Below, piece by piece: positions 1 through 9,052 of a stretch of DNA of 64,000 nucleotides. The position numbers were made by a program, and so were the translations under genes. Origin of the DNA: Mesonia oceanica (GTDB taxonomy: Bacteria; Bacteroidota; Bacteroidia; Flavobacteriales; Flavobacteriaceae). The notes below the pieces were generated by a model that saw nothing but the letters and a program-made list of their open reading frames with translations, made no database searches and was not told the origin of the DNA. Location of the stretch: positions 152,552 through 216,551 of the forward strand of contig NZ_CABVMM010000010.1 in NCBI RefSeq assembly GCF_902499555.1. The letters are read 5' to 3'. Numbering within the stretch: the stretch's first letter is position 1; the number at the start of each line of letters is the position of its first letter.

Positions 1-1
1 A

Positions 2-1552
2 GGATCTAAGACAGTTCCTAACCCACCAAGTGAATTTGTAGACTTTAGGAATAATGTAATTTTCAATTGGGGAGATAACAGTATTTATGGCGGAGAAAAA
101 GGAAATTACAATATGGTAAATAACTATTTTAAAGCAGGACCTGCCACCACTTCCTCTAAATTAGATAGAATTGTGAGTCCATCAACACCCTATGGGAAGT
201 TTTACATCAATGGAAATTATGTAGAAGGATTTCCCGAAATATCCAAAGACAACTGGAATGGTGGTGTACAATGCGAAAATCCCTTAGAAACTAAGCACGA
301 TAAAGAATTTCCTATCAATAATAACGTGAAAACAGAAACTGCTCAAGAAGCCTATAAAAGTGTGCTTCAAAAAGTAGGATTAAATAAAGTTAGGGATAAA
401 GTAGATAAAAGAATTATATATGAAGTAAGATCGGGAGAAACAACATTTGGGGATGGGATTATTGATTCTCAAGAAGATGTTGGTGGTTGGCCTAAGCTAA
501 GAAAAGGAAGAAGCCTAAAAGATACCGATGAAGATGGAATGCCAGATGAATGGGAAGAAGAAAAAGGTTTATCCCCATCTAAAAATGATGCCAACGATTT
601 TGATTTAGATAAAAATTACACCAATATAGAAGTGTATTTTAATCAATTGGTAGCCTCAGAAGAAACTTCAGTAGCAAAAAGTTATGATTTTGTAGTTGCG
701 CAAGATGGAAGTGGCGACTTTACTAAAATTTCAGAGCTCATCAATAACTTACCTAATTTTCGGGATCAAGAAACCAAGGTATTTATTGAAAAAGGCATTT
801 ATAAAGAAAAACTCGTACTTCCTTCCTCCAAAACCAATATTACTTTTGTAGGGGAAGATAAAGATAGTACCATCATTACTTATGATGATTATGCACGAGA
901 ATTAAACGGATTTGGAGAAGAAATAGGAACAACAGGTTCTACCTCTTTTTTCATATTTGGTAATCATTTTAAAGCCGAAAACTTAACTTTCGAAAATAGT
1001 GCGGCTCCCATTGCACAGGCAGTAGCTGTAAGGGTAGATGGTGATCAAGTGATTTTTAAAAATTGTAATTTTTTAGGAAATCAAGATACCCTATACTTAC
1101 ATGGTAAAAAAAGCAGGCAATATTATAAAGATTGTTATATCGAAGGAACCGTCGATTTTATTTTCGGTTGGTCTGCCGCTTTATTTGAAAACTGTCAGAT
1201 TCATAGTAAATCTCCAGGCTACGTTACTGCAGCATCAACAGAAAAAGACGCAGATTACGGTATCGTATTTAAAAATTGTGAGTTTACCGCAGATACTGAA
1301 AAAAATAGTGTCTATTTAGGAAGACCTTGGCGGGATTATGCGCAAACCGTTTTAATTAATTGCCACTTAGGAGATCACATAAAACCCGAAGGTTGGCACA
1401 ATTGGAACAAACCACAAGCAGAAAAAACGAGTTTTTATGCAGAATATAATTCTACGGGAGAAGGAGCTGACGGTAAAAGAGTAAAATGGACTAAAAAACT
1501 CAACAAAAAACAACTTGAAAAATATAATCTATACAATATTATCGGAATATAA
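2..1552 (+). CDS. Pectate lyase (PL1) - pectinesterase (CE8) fusion, 5' end missing
   Basis: The frame is open from the first bases of the window, so this is the 3' part of a longer gene. The first ~90 codons have the C-terminal look of a family 1 pectate lyase (NNVIFNW, NMVNNYFK, GKFYINGNY). A calcium-binding thrombospondin type 3-like segment (DTDEDGMPDEW, near base 521) follows, as is usual at the end of Bacteroidota PL1 enzymes. From about base 683 there is a complete CE8 pectin methylesterase: GNQDTL (catalytic Gln and Asp, near 1079-1090), VDFIFG (second Asp, 1154-1156) and YLGRPW (catalytic Arg, 1322-1324). One protein could thus remove methyl esters and cut the freed homogalacturonan by beta-elimination, in the periplasm or at the surface. 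It heads the visible pectin locus and reads toward GH28. The N-terminal lyase active site and export signal lie outside the window. Confidence 0.9.
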   Translation, partial: GSKTVPNPPSEFVDFRNNVIFNWGDNSIYGGEKGNYNMVNNYFKAGPATTSSKLDRIVSPSTPYGKFYINGNYVEGFPEISKDNWNGGVQCENPLETKHDKEFPINNNVKTETAQEAYKSVLQKVGLNKVRDKVDKRIIYEVRSGETTFGDGIIDSQEDVGGWPKLRKGRSLKDTDEDGMPDEWEEEKGLSPSKNDANDFDLDKNYTNIEVYFNQLVASEETSVAKSYDFVVAQDGSGDFTKISELINNLPNFRDQETKVFIEKGIYKEKLVLPSSKTNITFVGEDKDSTIITYDDYARELNGFGEEIGTTGSTSFFIFGNHFKAENLTFENSAAPIAQAVAVRVDGDQVIFKNCNFLGNQDTLYLHGKKSRQYYKDCYIEGTVDFIFGWSAALFENCQIHSKSPGYVTAASTEKDADYGIVFKNCEFTADTEKNSVYLGRPWRDYAQTVLINCHLGDHIKPEGWHNWNKPQAEKTSFYAEYNSTGEGADGKRVKWTKKLNKKQLEKYNLYNIIGI

Positions 1553-1699
1553 CTTTCTTAAAATCACTAGCTCTAAAATCATAGTTTATTATATTTCGAG
1601 TGCAATAATTAATAGATTGTCAATTTTAAGAGTGAAAATTATGTTAATTGATAAAGGTTTTATACATTAGTGCAATCGATTACAATTAATTATTTGTTT

Positions 1700-3172
1700 A
1701 TGAAAAATTACAAAAATAATACGTATATAATCTTATTGTTAATTTCTTGTGCGCTTATTTCTTGCAAGCAAAATCAATCAAAAGCAAATGATGATTCTGT
1801 AGAAAATACAGAAAAAATAAGTACAAAAGATACAATTTGGGAACAAGCAGATAAAATAATAGCAGAAATCACCATCCCAGAATTTCAAGATAAAGAATTC
1901 AATATAAAAGATTATGGAGCGGTAAGCGACGGAAATACCAATAATTCAGAAGCTTTTAAAGAAGCCATTGCAGCTTGTAATGAAGCAGGTGGTGGTAAAG
2001 TGATCGTCCCTAAAGGTAAATTTCTAACGGGACCTATACATTTAAAAAGCAATGTAAATCTTCATTTAGCAGAAGGAGCCGAAGTACTTTTTAGTAAAAA
2101 TAAACAAGACTATTTACCGGTAGTTCATACTTCTTATGAAGGAGTTGAGTTGATGAACTACTCACCATTAATTTATGCAAAAGGTCAGAAAAACATTGCG
2201 GTCACCGGAAAAGGTACTTTGAATGGTCAAGCCGATAATGATAATTGGTGGCCTTGGTGTGGTGCAGAACGTTATGGCCATCAAGAAGGAGAACCTAAGC
2301 AAAAAGATGAGCACAACCTTCCTACATTAAGAAAAATGAATGAAGATGGAACTCCTGTAGAAGAAAGAGTTTTTGGAGAAGGCCATCAACTAAGACCTTT
2401 GTTTTTTGAAACGCTTGAATGTGAAAATATATTAGTGAGTGGAGTAACTTTTATAAATGCTCCATTTTGGGTAGTACACCCATTAAAATCCAAAAATATT
2501 ACTGTAGATGGGATCACCGTAAACAGTCATGGGCCTAACAATGATGGGTGCGATCCGGAATATTCTAAAAATGTACACATTACAAATTGCCTATTTAATA
2601 CAGGGGATGACTGTATAGCTATCAAATCTGGAAGAAATGAAGATGGTCGTCGTGTAAATATTCCAAGTGAAAATATAGTTATAGAAAATTGTGAAATGAA
2701 AGATGGCCATGGTGGAGTGGTAATGGGAAGTGAAATTTCAGCAGGTGTAAGAAATGTATATGTACGCAACTGTAAAATGGATAGTCCCAATTTAGATCGT
2801 GTGATTAGGATTAAGACCAACACCTTACGCGGAGGCTTTGTAGATGGTGTTTATGTGAAAAACGTAGAAGTAGGTTCAGTTAAAGAAGCTGTATTAAAAA
2901 TAAATACCCATTATGGAATTTATGATAACCAAGAGGGAGCGTTTATGCCATCGATTAAAAATGTGTATTTAGAAGATATTACTGTTGAGAATGGAGGAAA
3001 ATATGGAGTTCTAATCAAAGGAAGGGAACAATCTCCGGTAGAAAACATCAATCTTACCAACGTAACTATAAAGGGAGTAGAAAATCCGGAATCTGTGGAA
3101 AATTCAGCACCTGTCAAATACTTAAATACCATGATAAATGATATAAAAATGGAAAACCAAACCATGAAGTGA
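1700..3172 (+). CDS. Polygalacturonase-type GH28 lipoprotein
   Basis: A 490-residue parallel beta-helix hydrolase that would cleave galacturonan (or a rhamnogalacturonan linkage) by inversion. Family signatures are present: NNDGCD (Asp282), GDDCIAIKSG (Asp303/Asp304), DGHGG (His337) and RIK (370-372). An in-frame ATG lies 30 bases upstream at 1670. I chose 1700 because it begins a normal lipoprotein signal (hydrophobic run ending CALISC, Cys at residue 22), which points to membrane anchoring in the periplasm or on the surface. The gene ends 32 bases before the susC start and is probably cotranscribed with it. Exact linkage specificity cannot be read from the sequence. Confidence 0.9.
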   Translation: MKNYKNNTYIILLLISCALISCKQNQSKANDDSVENTEKISTKDTIWEQADKIIAEITIPEFQDKEFNIKDYGAVSDGNTNNSEAFKEAIAACNEAGGGKVIVPKGKFLTGPIHLKSNVNLHLAEGAEVLFSKNKQDYLPVVHTSYEGVELMNYSPLIYAKGQKNIAVTGKGTLNGQADNDNWWPWCGAERYGHQEGEPKQKDEHNLPTLRKMNEDGTPVEERVFGEGHQLRPLFFETLECENILVSGVTFINAPFWVVHPLKSKNITVDGITVNSHGPNNDGCDPEYSKNVHITNCLFNTGDDCIAIKSGRNEDGRRVNIPSENIVIENCEMKDGHGGVVMGSEISAGVRNVYVRNCKMDSPNLDRVIRIKTNTLRGGFVDGVYVKNVEVGSVKEAVLKINTHYGIYDNQEGAFMPSIKNVYLEDITVENGGKYGVLIKGREQSPVENINLTNVTIKGVENPESVENSAPVKYLNTMINDIKMENQTMK

Positions 3173-3204
3173 AATCAAAACCAATTACCAACAAACTAGA
3201 TAAT

Positions 3205-6200
3205 ATGAAAACAAACTTAGCCCATTTAAAATTACTACTGTTATGCGCAGTTATATTTATGGCGACTGGCGCATATAGTCAAGTAGTAGCACAAGATATG
3301 AAAACAGTCTCGGGAACGGTAACCTCTGCCGGCGATGGAATGCCATTACCGGGAGTAAATGTTTTTGTAAAAGAAACAAATTACGCTACGGTCACCGATT
3401 TTAATGGAAACTTTAGTCTTGAAGTTCCTACATCTTCAACCTTAACCATTAGTTACGTAGGTTTTGTTACGAAAACGATTGAAGTTTCTTCAGGTTCTAA
3501 TTTTAATGTCGTACTCGAAACAGATGTCGAAGCACTAAATGAAATTGTAGTTGTAGGCTATGGTACCGTAAAAAAGACAGATTTAACAGGTGCTGTAGGA
3601 AGTTTAGATGGAGAAAAACTTACCGAGCGAAATTTCACCGATCCAATCGAAGCCTTACAAGGAAATGTCCCTGGAGTGCAAGTGAGAAACACTACAGGTA
3701 GGTTAGGAGATCAATTAAAATTGGTAATTAGAGGAGAAAATACTTTTGGAGACAATACGCCTTTATTTGTAGTAGATGGAGTTCCTACTAATGACATTTC
3801 TTTTTTAAATCCACAAGATATTGAAAGAATGGACATTTTAAAAGATGCTTCTTCTACAGCAATATATGGTTCCCGTGGTACTAATGGAGTAGTAATCGTG
3901 ACCACCAAAAGTGGAGCAGGAGCTAAACCAGGGTTTAATGTTTCTTTAGAAAGTTTTTTCGGAGTTAAAGAAGTAGCGAGATTGCCAGAAATGATGTCTC
4001 CAGATAAATGGTGGCGTTATCACCAATCGGCTTATTTAGCTACGGCTGGTACAGATCCAAATACAGGAACTGTGACAGAAGAAACTTTAGCAGATGCTGT
4101 AGGAGGTGGAGGAAGTAATACAGAATTATTAAGACGAGTCGCGAATGGAGAATCGTTTGATTGGTACGATGCAGTTTTAAAAAGTGGTTACCAACAGAAT
4201 ACTTACTTAAATGTATCGGGAAGATCTGAAAATGGAATGGGATACAACTTAGGCTTGGGATACCAAAAAGAAACTGGAAATATAGAGAATGAAGAATTAG
4301 AAAAATATACCCTTAAATTAGGTTTGGACCATACGGTAAACGATAAATTTTCATTTGGTACTAATTTAACTTTGACGAGAACAGATCAAAATTTAGGAAG
4401 TGATAATGCTATGCAACAAGCATTTCGATTAAACCCTTTTTTAAATCCTTATGGATTAGATGGGGAACTATATCCACAGCCAGGTAAATTAAGAGATGAA
4501 AACGGTGATTTTATTATTAATAAAACCAGTACGTATAATCCATTATTGGAGATAGCAAATTCTAATAATGAAATTAGAAGATGGAATGTTATAGGAAGTA
4601 CTTATTTTCAATATAATATAGCAGATTGGATTTCATTTAAAACTACTGTTTCCGCTGGTTTAGATAGTTATAGAAGAGGTCAATCTTGGGGAAGATATAC
4701 AAGTGTAGGGTTGGATAATAATGATACAGCTACTGCCGAAATAGAAAATAGTGAAAGTTTTAACTATACATGGGATAATCAAGTTAATATAGATAAAACC
4801 ATTGGTGAACATAGTTTTAATTTTTTAGCGTTATATAGTAATTATGCAGATCGCTTTGAAAGTTCTTATCAAAGTTCAGCTTTGATGCCCTTCGATACTA
4901 AATTTTACAATACAGGAAGCGGTCAGCAAAGTAGGTTTGATTTAAATTCTAGATTTATTAAACAAACATTAACTTCATTTGCTTTACGCTTAAATTATGC
5001 ATTTCAAGATAAGTATTTATTAACCCTAACCAATCGTTGGGATGGCTCTTCCATTTTATCAGAAGATAATCGTTGGGATACTTTTCCTTCTGCAGCCGTA
5101 GCTTGGAAAATTGCAGAAGAAGATTTTTTACAAAATCAAACTACTTTATCTAATTTAAAACTTAGGTTAAGTTATGGGTATACAGGTAATAATAACATAA
5201 CACCTTATTCAACTAAAAATCTTTTAGAGAGACAAACTTACTATGATTTTGATGGGACTACAGCTAATGGTTGGTTGCCTATTAAATTAGCTAATAGATC
5301 ATTGGCTTGGGAGAGAACAAGGGAGTTTAATGCCGGGTTAGATTTTGGATTTTTAAAAAGTAGAATTGTAGGTAGTATAGATATTTACGATAGATTATCG
5401 GAAGATATTTTATTTGAACAGAGTTTACCGCTAGAAACAGGATATGAATATATCAACGCAAATGTAGGTTCCGTTAGTAACAAAGGAGTAGAGATAAGTT
5501 TAACTACTAGAAATATTCAAACGGCAGATATCTCTTGGTCAACAACATTTACCTTTACCAAAAATACAAATGCGGTAGAATCTATCTATGGTCAAAATGA
5601 AGTCGATGATATTGGTAATAACTTATTTATAGGAGAACCCATAAGCGCTCATTATAACTATGATTTTGTAGGAATTTGGCAAACAGATGAAGCGGATGAA
5701 GCAGCAGGTTATGGAATGGAAGAAGGTCAGGAAAAATTGCGTGATGTTAATAATGATGGTCGATATACTCAAGATGATAGAGTTATTCTTGGTTCTACAA
5801 ATCCGGATTGGTCAGGAAGTTTGTTTACAACTTTAAAAGTGAAAAATTTTGATCTATCTGCTTCTATAATTGCAAATCAAGGAGTATTGGTATATAGTAA
5901 TTTCCACGCTAATTTTGCGAATACCAGAGATAGAGGTAGACAAAAATTAGATATCAATTGGTACATTCCTGCTAATGATGCAGGCTTAGCTCCTCAATAT
6001 TCCAATAGGTATCCTCAACCCAGAAATGAAGGGAATTTTTGGAGAAATGATGGTGTTGGTTATTACCATGATGCTTCCTTTGTAAAGGTGAAAAATATTG
6101 CTTTTGGGTATAGCTTCTCTGATAATATCCTTGATAAATTAAAATTGAAAAAATTAAGGGTTTATGCCAACGTACTCAATCCGTTTGTGTTTACCGACTA

Positions 6201-6294
6201 TGAAGGTTATGATCCTGAATGGGCAGATGCTCCCTTAGGTGTTGGTCGCCCAGGTTCAGTGACATATCAATTTGGTTTTAACCTTAAATTTTAA
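3205..6294 (+). CDS. SusC-like TonB-dependent outer membrane receptor
   Basis: Imports oligosaccharides across the outer membrane using TonB energy; from context the ligand is a pectin oligomer. The 1029-residue protein has a signal peptide (about 1-30), a carboxypeptidase-D-like regulatory domain (about 33-108) with the usual GVNVFVKET and GYGTVKK segments, a plug domain (about 118-235) and a 22-strand-type barrel ending in Phe (FGFNLKF). A GTG at 3169 extends the frame, but the ATG at 3205 directly precedes the signal peptide and leaves the GH28 stop untouched. It is followed four bases later by its partner SusD. Confidence 0.95.
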   Translation: MKTNLAHLKLLLLCAVIFMATGAYSQVVAQDMKTVSGTVTSAGDGMPLPGVNVFVKETNYATVTDFNGNFSLEVPTSSTLTISYVGFVTKTIEVSSGSNFNVVLETDVEALNEIVVVGYGTVKKTDLTGAVGSLDGEKLTERNFTDPIEALQGNVPGVQVRNTTGRLGDQLKLVIRGENTFGDNTPLFVVDGVPTNDISFLNPQDIERMDILKDASSTAIYGSRGTNGVVIVTTKSGAGAKPGFNVSLESFFGVKEVARLPEMMSPDKWWRYHQSAYLATAGTDPNTGTVTEETLADAVGGGGSNTELLRRVANGESFDWYDAVLKSGYQQNTYLNVSGRSENGMGYNLGLGYQKETGNIENEELEKYTLKLGLDHTVNDKFSFGTNLTLTRTDQNLGSDNAMQQAFRLNPFLNPYGLDGELYPQPGKLRDENGDFIINKTSTYNPLLEIANSNNEIRRWNVIGSTYFQYNIADWISFKTTVSAGLDSYRRGQSWGRYTSVGLDNNDTATAEIENSESFNYTWDNQVNIDKTIGEHSFNFLALYSNYADRFESSYQSSALMPFDTKFYNTGSGQQSRFDLNSRFIKQTLTSFALRLNYAFQDKYLLTLTNRWDGSSILSEDNRWDTFPSAAVAWKIAEEDFLQNQTTLSNLKLRLSYGYTGNNNITPYSTKNLLERQTYYDFDGTTANGWLPIKLANRSLAWERTREFNAGLDFGFLKSRIVGSIDIYDRLSEDILFEQSLPLETGYEYINANVGSVSNKGVEISLTTRNIQTADISWSTTFTFTKNTNAVESIYGQNEVDDIGNNLFIGEPISAHYNYDFVGIWQTDEADEAAGYGMEEGQEKLRDVNNDGRYTQDDRVILGSTNPDWSGSLFTTLKVKNFDLSASIIANQGVLVYSNFHANFANTRDRGRQKLDINWYIPANDAGLAPQYSNRYPQPRNEGNFWRNDGVGYYHDASFVKVKNIAFGYSFSDNILDKLKLKKLRVYANVLNPFVFTDYEGYDPEWADAPLGVGRPGSVTYQFGFNLKF

Positions 6295-6298
6295 AAAC

Positions 6299-7918
6299 AT
6301 GAAAAAGATTAAATATATAGCCACAGCATTATTTTTAGGACTGTTCTTAAGTTCTTGCGATGATTATCTAGAGGAAGATGTAAGATCGAATGTTACAGGA
6401 GATGAATTTTATACTACAGAAGAAGGATTTGAGTCGCTAGTTAATGCAAATTATGCGCAACTAAAAGAAATATACGGAAATGAGCCTTGGTTATTTGCGG
6501 CAGGAACAGATATGTACGCAGAAGGTAGAGATGCAGAACCACCTGGATTAAGCCAATATACTCAATTAGCTCCTAATTCTGAAGGAGTAGCTCAATTGTA
6601 TAACACTTGCTATAAAGCCATTCAAGCAGCAAATACAGCTATTTATTATTCAGATATAACTGAAAATACAAGTCAACTTAATGCTAGAATAGGAGAAATC
6701 AAATTCTTGAGAGCGCACGCTTATTTTCTATTAGTACAAACCTATGGAGGAGTTGGGTTGGTGAACGAATATTTTGTAGATCCTAGACTTAAATTTGATA
6801 GAAATTCAGCTGAAGAAGTATATAGTTATATTATAACTGAAATGGAAGAAGCTTTAGAGATGGTAGAAGATGCTACCTATGGAGGAAGAGTAAATAGAAG
6901 AACAATACAACACTATCTAGCTAAAGTTTTTTTAACACGAGCCTATGAAGATTTTGGTTTAGCTTCAGATTTTGAAACTGCCGCAGGTTATGCAGATGCA
7001 GCGATAGGAGGCGAAGCCTTAACCTTATCATTTGCTGAACTTTGGTTTCCGGATAATAGTATTAAACCAGGAACTATTTTTTCTGTGCAATATAGTGAAG
7101 GAGCATTAGCCACAGATCCATACAAATTAGGTCATATGCAAACAGCTTATTTTGGACCTTATCAAGGAGGAAATGAGTTCTCCGGTAAAGCACCTTATCG
7201 GACCTATACATTATGTCCTACACAATATGCCATAGATTTATTTAGTGAAGACGACAATAGGTGGGATGTAACCTTTATGCAAGAAGTGTATGATCGTTAC
7301 TTTGATTATTTTGAAAATGACGATACCTCAGGATTACCGGTTGCACACTACTATGCTGCCGCTTGGGAAGATACACAAGAATTTCAAGATGCTTATATGG
7401 AAACACATCCAAATGCGGTTTATCATCCCTATGGTTCTTATGTACCTTCAATAAATCCTAATAATGACTATCAAACCATCCCGGTTAAAAAGTTTGATGA
7501 CCCTTCGGCTCAATTTGGACAAAGTACAAGTACTAGGGATATAATTTTAGCCCGACTAGCAGAAACCTATTTAATAGCTGCAGAAGCTTACTTACAAGCA
7601 GGCGAAACTACTACCGGTTTACAACGGCTAAATGAAGTGAGACAAAGAGCTGGGGTTTCAGATGCAAGTTTAGCAGAATTTGATATCGATTATATTTTAG
7701 ATGAAAGAGGTCGGGAACTTTTAGGGGAATACCATAGATGGTTCGACTTGAAACGTACAGGAAAGTTAGTAGAAAGAGCTTCTATGTACCATTATTTAAT
7801 TGAAGAAAGTAATTTTAATGGAGCTAACGGAGCATTAAAAATATTGAGACCAATACCACAGGAAGTTTTAGACTTAAATCAAAATAACGAATTTCCTCAA
7901 AACCCAGCTTATCAATAA
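6299..7918 (+). CDS. SusD/RagB-family glycan-binding lipoprotein
   Basis: A surface lipoprotein of 539 residues that captures glycan and lids the SusC barrel. The lipobox FLSSC puts the lipidated Cys at residue 20. The C-terminal region has the family signature: RLAETYLIAAEAYLQAGE, LNEVRQRAG, ILDERGRELLGE and WFDLKRTGKL. Helical TPR-like segments are present throughout. I start it at 6299, four bases after the susC stop, rather than at an upstream ATG that overlaps susC and lacks a signal peptide. A strong hairpin follows at 7943-7978, so susCD may be the end of one transcript or the site of a graded drop in expression. Confidence 0.95.
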   Translation: MKKIKYIATALFLGLFLSSCDDYLEEDVRSNVTGDEFYTTEEGFESLVNANYAQLKEIYGNEPWLFAAGTDMYAEGRDAEPPGLSQYTQLAPNSEGVAQLYNTCYKAIQAANTAIYYSDITENTSQLNARIGEIKFLRAHAYFLLVQTYGGVGLVNEYFVDPRLKFDRNSAEEVYSYIITEMEEALEMVEDATYGGRVNRRTIQHYLAKVFLTRAYEDFGLASDFETAAGYADAAIGGEALTLSFAELWFPDNSIKPGTIFSVQYSEGALATDPYKLGHMQTAYFGPYQGGNEFSGKAPYRTYTLCPTQYAIDLFSEDDNRWDVTFMQEVYDRYFDYFENDDTSGLPVAHYYAAAWEDTQEFQDAYMETHPNAVYHPYGSYVPSINPNNDYQTIPVKKFDDPSAQFGQSTSTRDIILARLAETYLIAAEAYLQAGETTTGLQRLNEVRQRAGVSDASLAEFDIDYILDERGRELLGEYHRWFDLKRTGKLVERASMYHYLIEESNFNGANGALKILRPIPQEVLDLNQNNEFPQNPAYQ

Positions 7919-7942
7919 TCGGGTTGAGCTTAGGTAACTAAC

Positions 7943-7978
7943 AAAAGAAACTTGTAAATAGTTTTACAAGTTTCTTTT
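7943..7978 (+). terminator. Hairpin after susD
   Basis: A perfect 16-bp inverted repeat (AAAAGAAACTTGTAAA and its complement) with a 4-base loop, 24 bases after the susD stop, followed by a T-rich run. It probably terminates, or partly terminates, transcription between susCD and the enzyme genes. It could instead act as a 3' stabiliser of the susCD message. Confidence 0.75.
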
Positions 7979-8013
7979 AACCATTTTTTTTACAAACAAC
8001 ACACAACAAAACA

Positions 8014-9051
8014 ATGAAAAAAATTATTATCCCACTTTTGGCCTCTTCAGCGCTTATTTTTACAAGCTGTAAAGAAGAAAAGAAAGAAACCGAAAAAAAA
8101 GAAATTGAACCCATAGAAGAAGTTCAAGCACAAGAAACTTGGAAAAAACCAGCTACTAATGCCAAAACCTATGCAGAACTTTCCATAAGGAAAGGAGACG
8201 ATTGGGAACCTAAAAAGTTTGGTGGAGGAGAGTTTATCAATGTAGAATCACTTCAATTACCCGAAGGTCATTCCGACCACGCCTATTATATTCGTTACGA
8301 AGGCCCGGGTTGGGAAAACAGTCAAGTAGGCTACCGTTTTTATCTCGACTGGAGAAATGCCATCGATATTTGGGGTAAAAAAACAGATACCATTGTACTT
8401 CCTTATGTGGGACAAGATAATTACGAAGATTATCATCACGATTCTCCTTGGGGGCAAGATATCTTAAAAGCAGGTAAATCTTTAGGTCTAGGTGGTTATG
8501 GAAGATATGTACAAGATTCTGTAGCACACTTTAGAAATGTTGAAAAAACGCTTGCTTCAGTAGAGAATTCAGAGAACAGTTCTGCTGTAACCTTAGATTA
8601 TGAGGGTTGGAAAACAGGCGATACTACCATCGATTTAGAGGCTAAATTTAGCATTTATCCATCAGATCGTTTTTCAAAAATCACTTTATCACCTTCACAA
8701 GAAATAGAGGGACTTTGTACGGGAATCGTAAAATTTGATGACGTTCCTTTAATAGAAAAGAAAAGTGAGAATGGAGAATGGGGATATATTGCCACTTATG
8801 GCACGCAAACTTTAGTGAGTGATGAAGATCAGTTAGGAATGGCGATTTTCTATAAAACCTCAGAAGTAGAAAAAACACAAGAAGGGCCATACGATCACTT
8901 AGTGATTTTTAAACCCACCACTCAAAAAGTTACTTATTACATATTAGCCGCTTGGGAACAGGAGAAAAATGGAATTACCACAAAAGAAAGTTTCCTAAAA
9001 GATTTAGATACAAAGTTGGATAGCCTTCAACAAAATGGAAAATTAGAATAA
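8014..9051 (+). CDS. DUF4861 lipoprotein of the pectin locus
   Basis: A 345-residue lipoprotein (Cys19 after LIFTS). I recognise the DUF4861 family from blocks such as HAYYIRYEGPGWE, GYRFYLDWRNAIDIWGK, GQDNYEDYHH and SLGLGGYGRY; the family recurs in Bacteroidota pectin and alginate loci. No catalytic function is established to my knowledge. The aromatic-rich, beta-strand-rich make-up and its place between susD and GH105 suggest a polysaccharide-active or polysaccharide-binding role in the periplasm. The stop codon is one base from the next ATG, so it is cotranscribed with GH105. Confidence 0.8.
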   Translation: MKKIIIPLLASSALIFTSCKEEKKETEKKEIEPIEEVQAQETWKKPATNAKTYAELSIRKGDDWEPKKFGGGEFINVESLQLPEGHSDHAYYIRYEGPGWENSQVGYRFYLDWRNAIDIWGKKTDTIVLPYVGQDNYEDYHHDSPWGQDILKAGKSLGLGGYGRYVQDSVAHFRNVEKTLASVENSENSSAVTLDYEGWKTGDTTIDLEAKFSIYPSDRFSKITLSPSQEIEGLCTGIVKFDDVPLIEKKSENGEWGYIATYGTQTLVSDEDQLGMAIFYKTSEVEKTQEGPYDHLVIFKPTTQKVTYYILAAWEQEKNGITTKESFLKDLDTKLDSLQQNGKLE

Positions 9052-9052
9052 A

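Noticed and set aside
2527..3165. Minus-strand reading frames inside GH28
   Set aside because: They lie opposite a gene with clear family motifs and have no signals of their own.
3169..3204. GTG start that would lengthen SusC by 12 residues
   Set aside because: It overlaps the GH28 stop and puts a polar stretch before the signal peptide; ATG 3205 begins the signal peptide.
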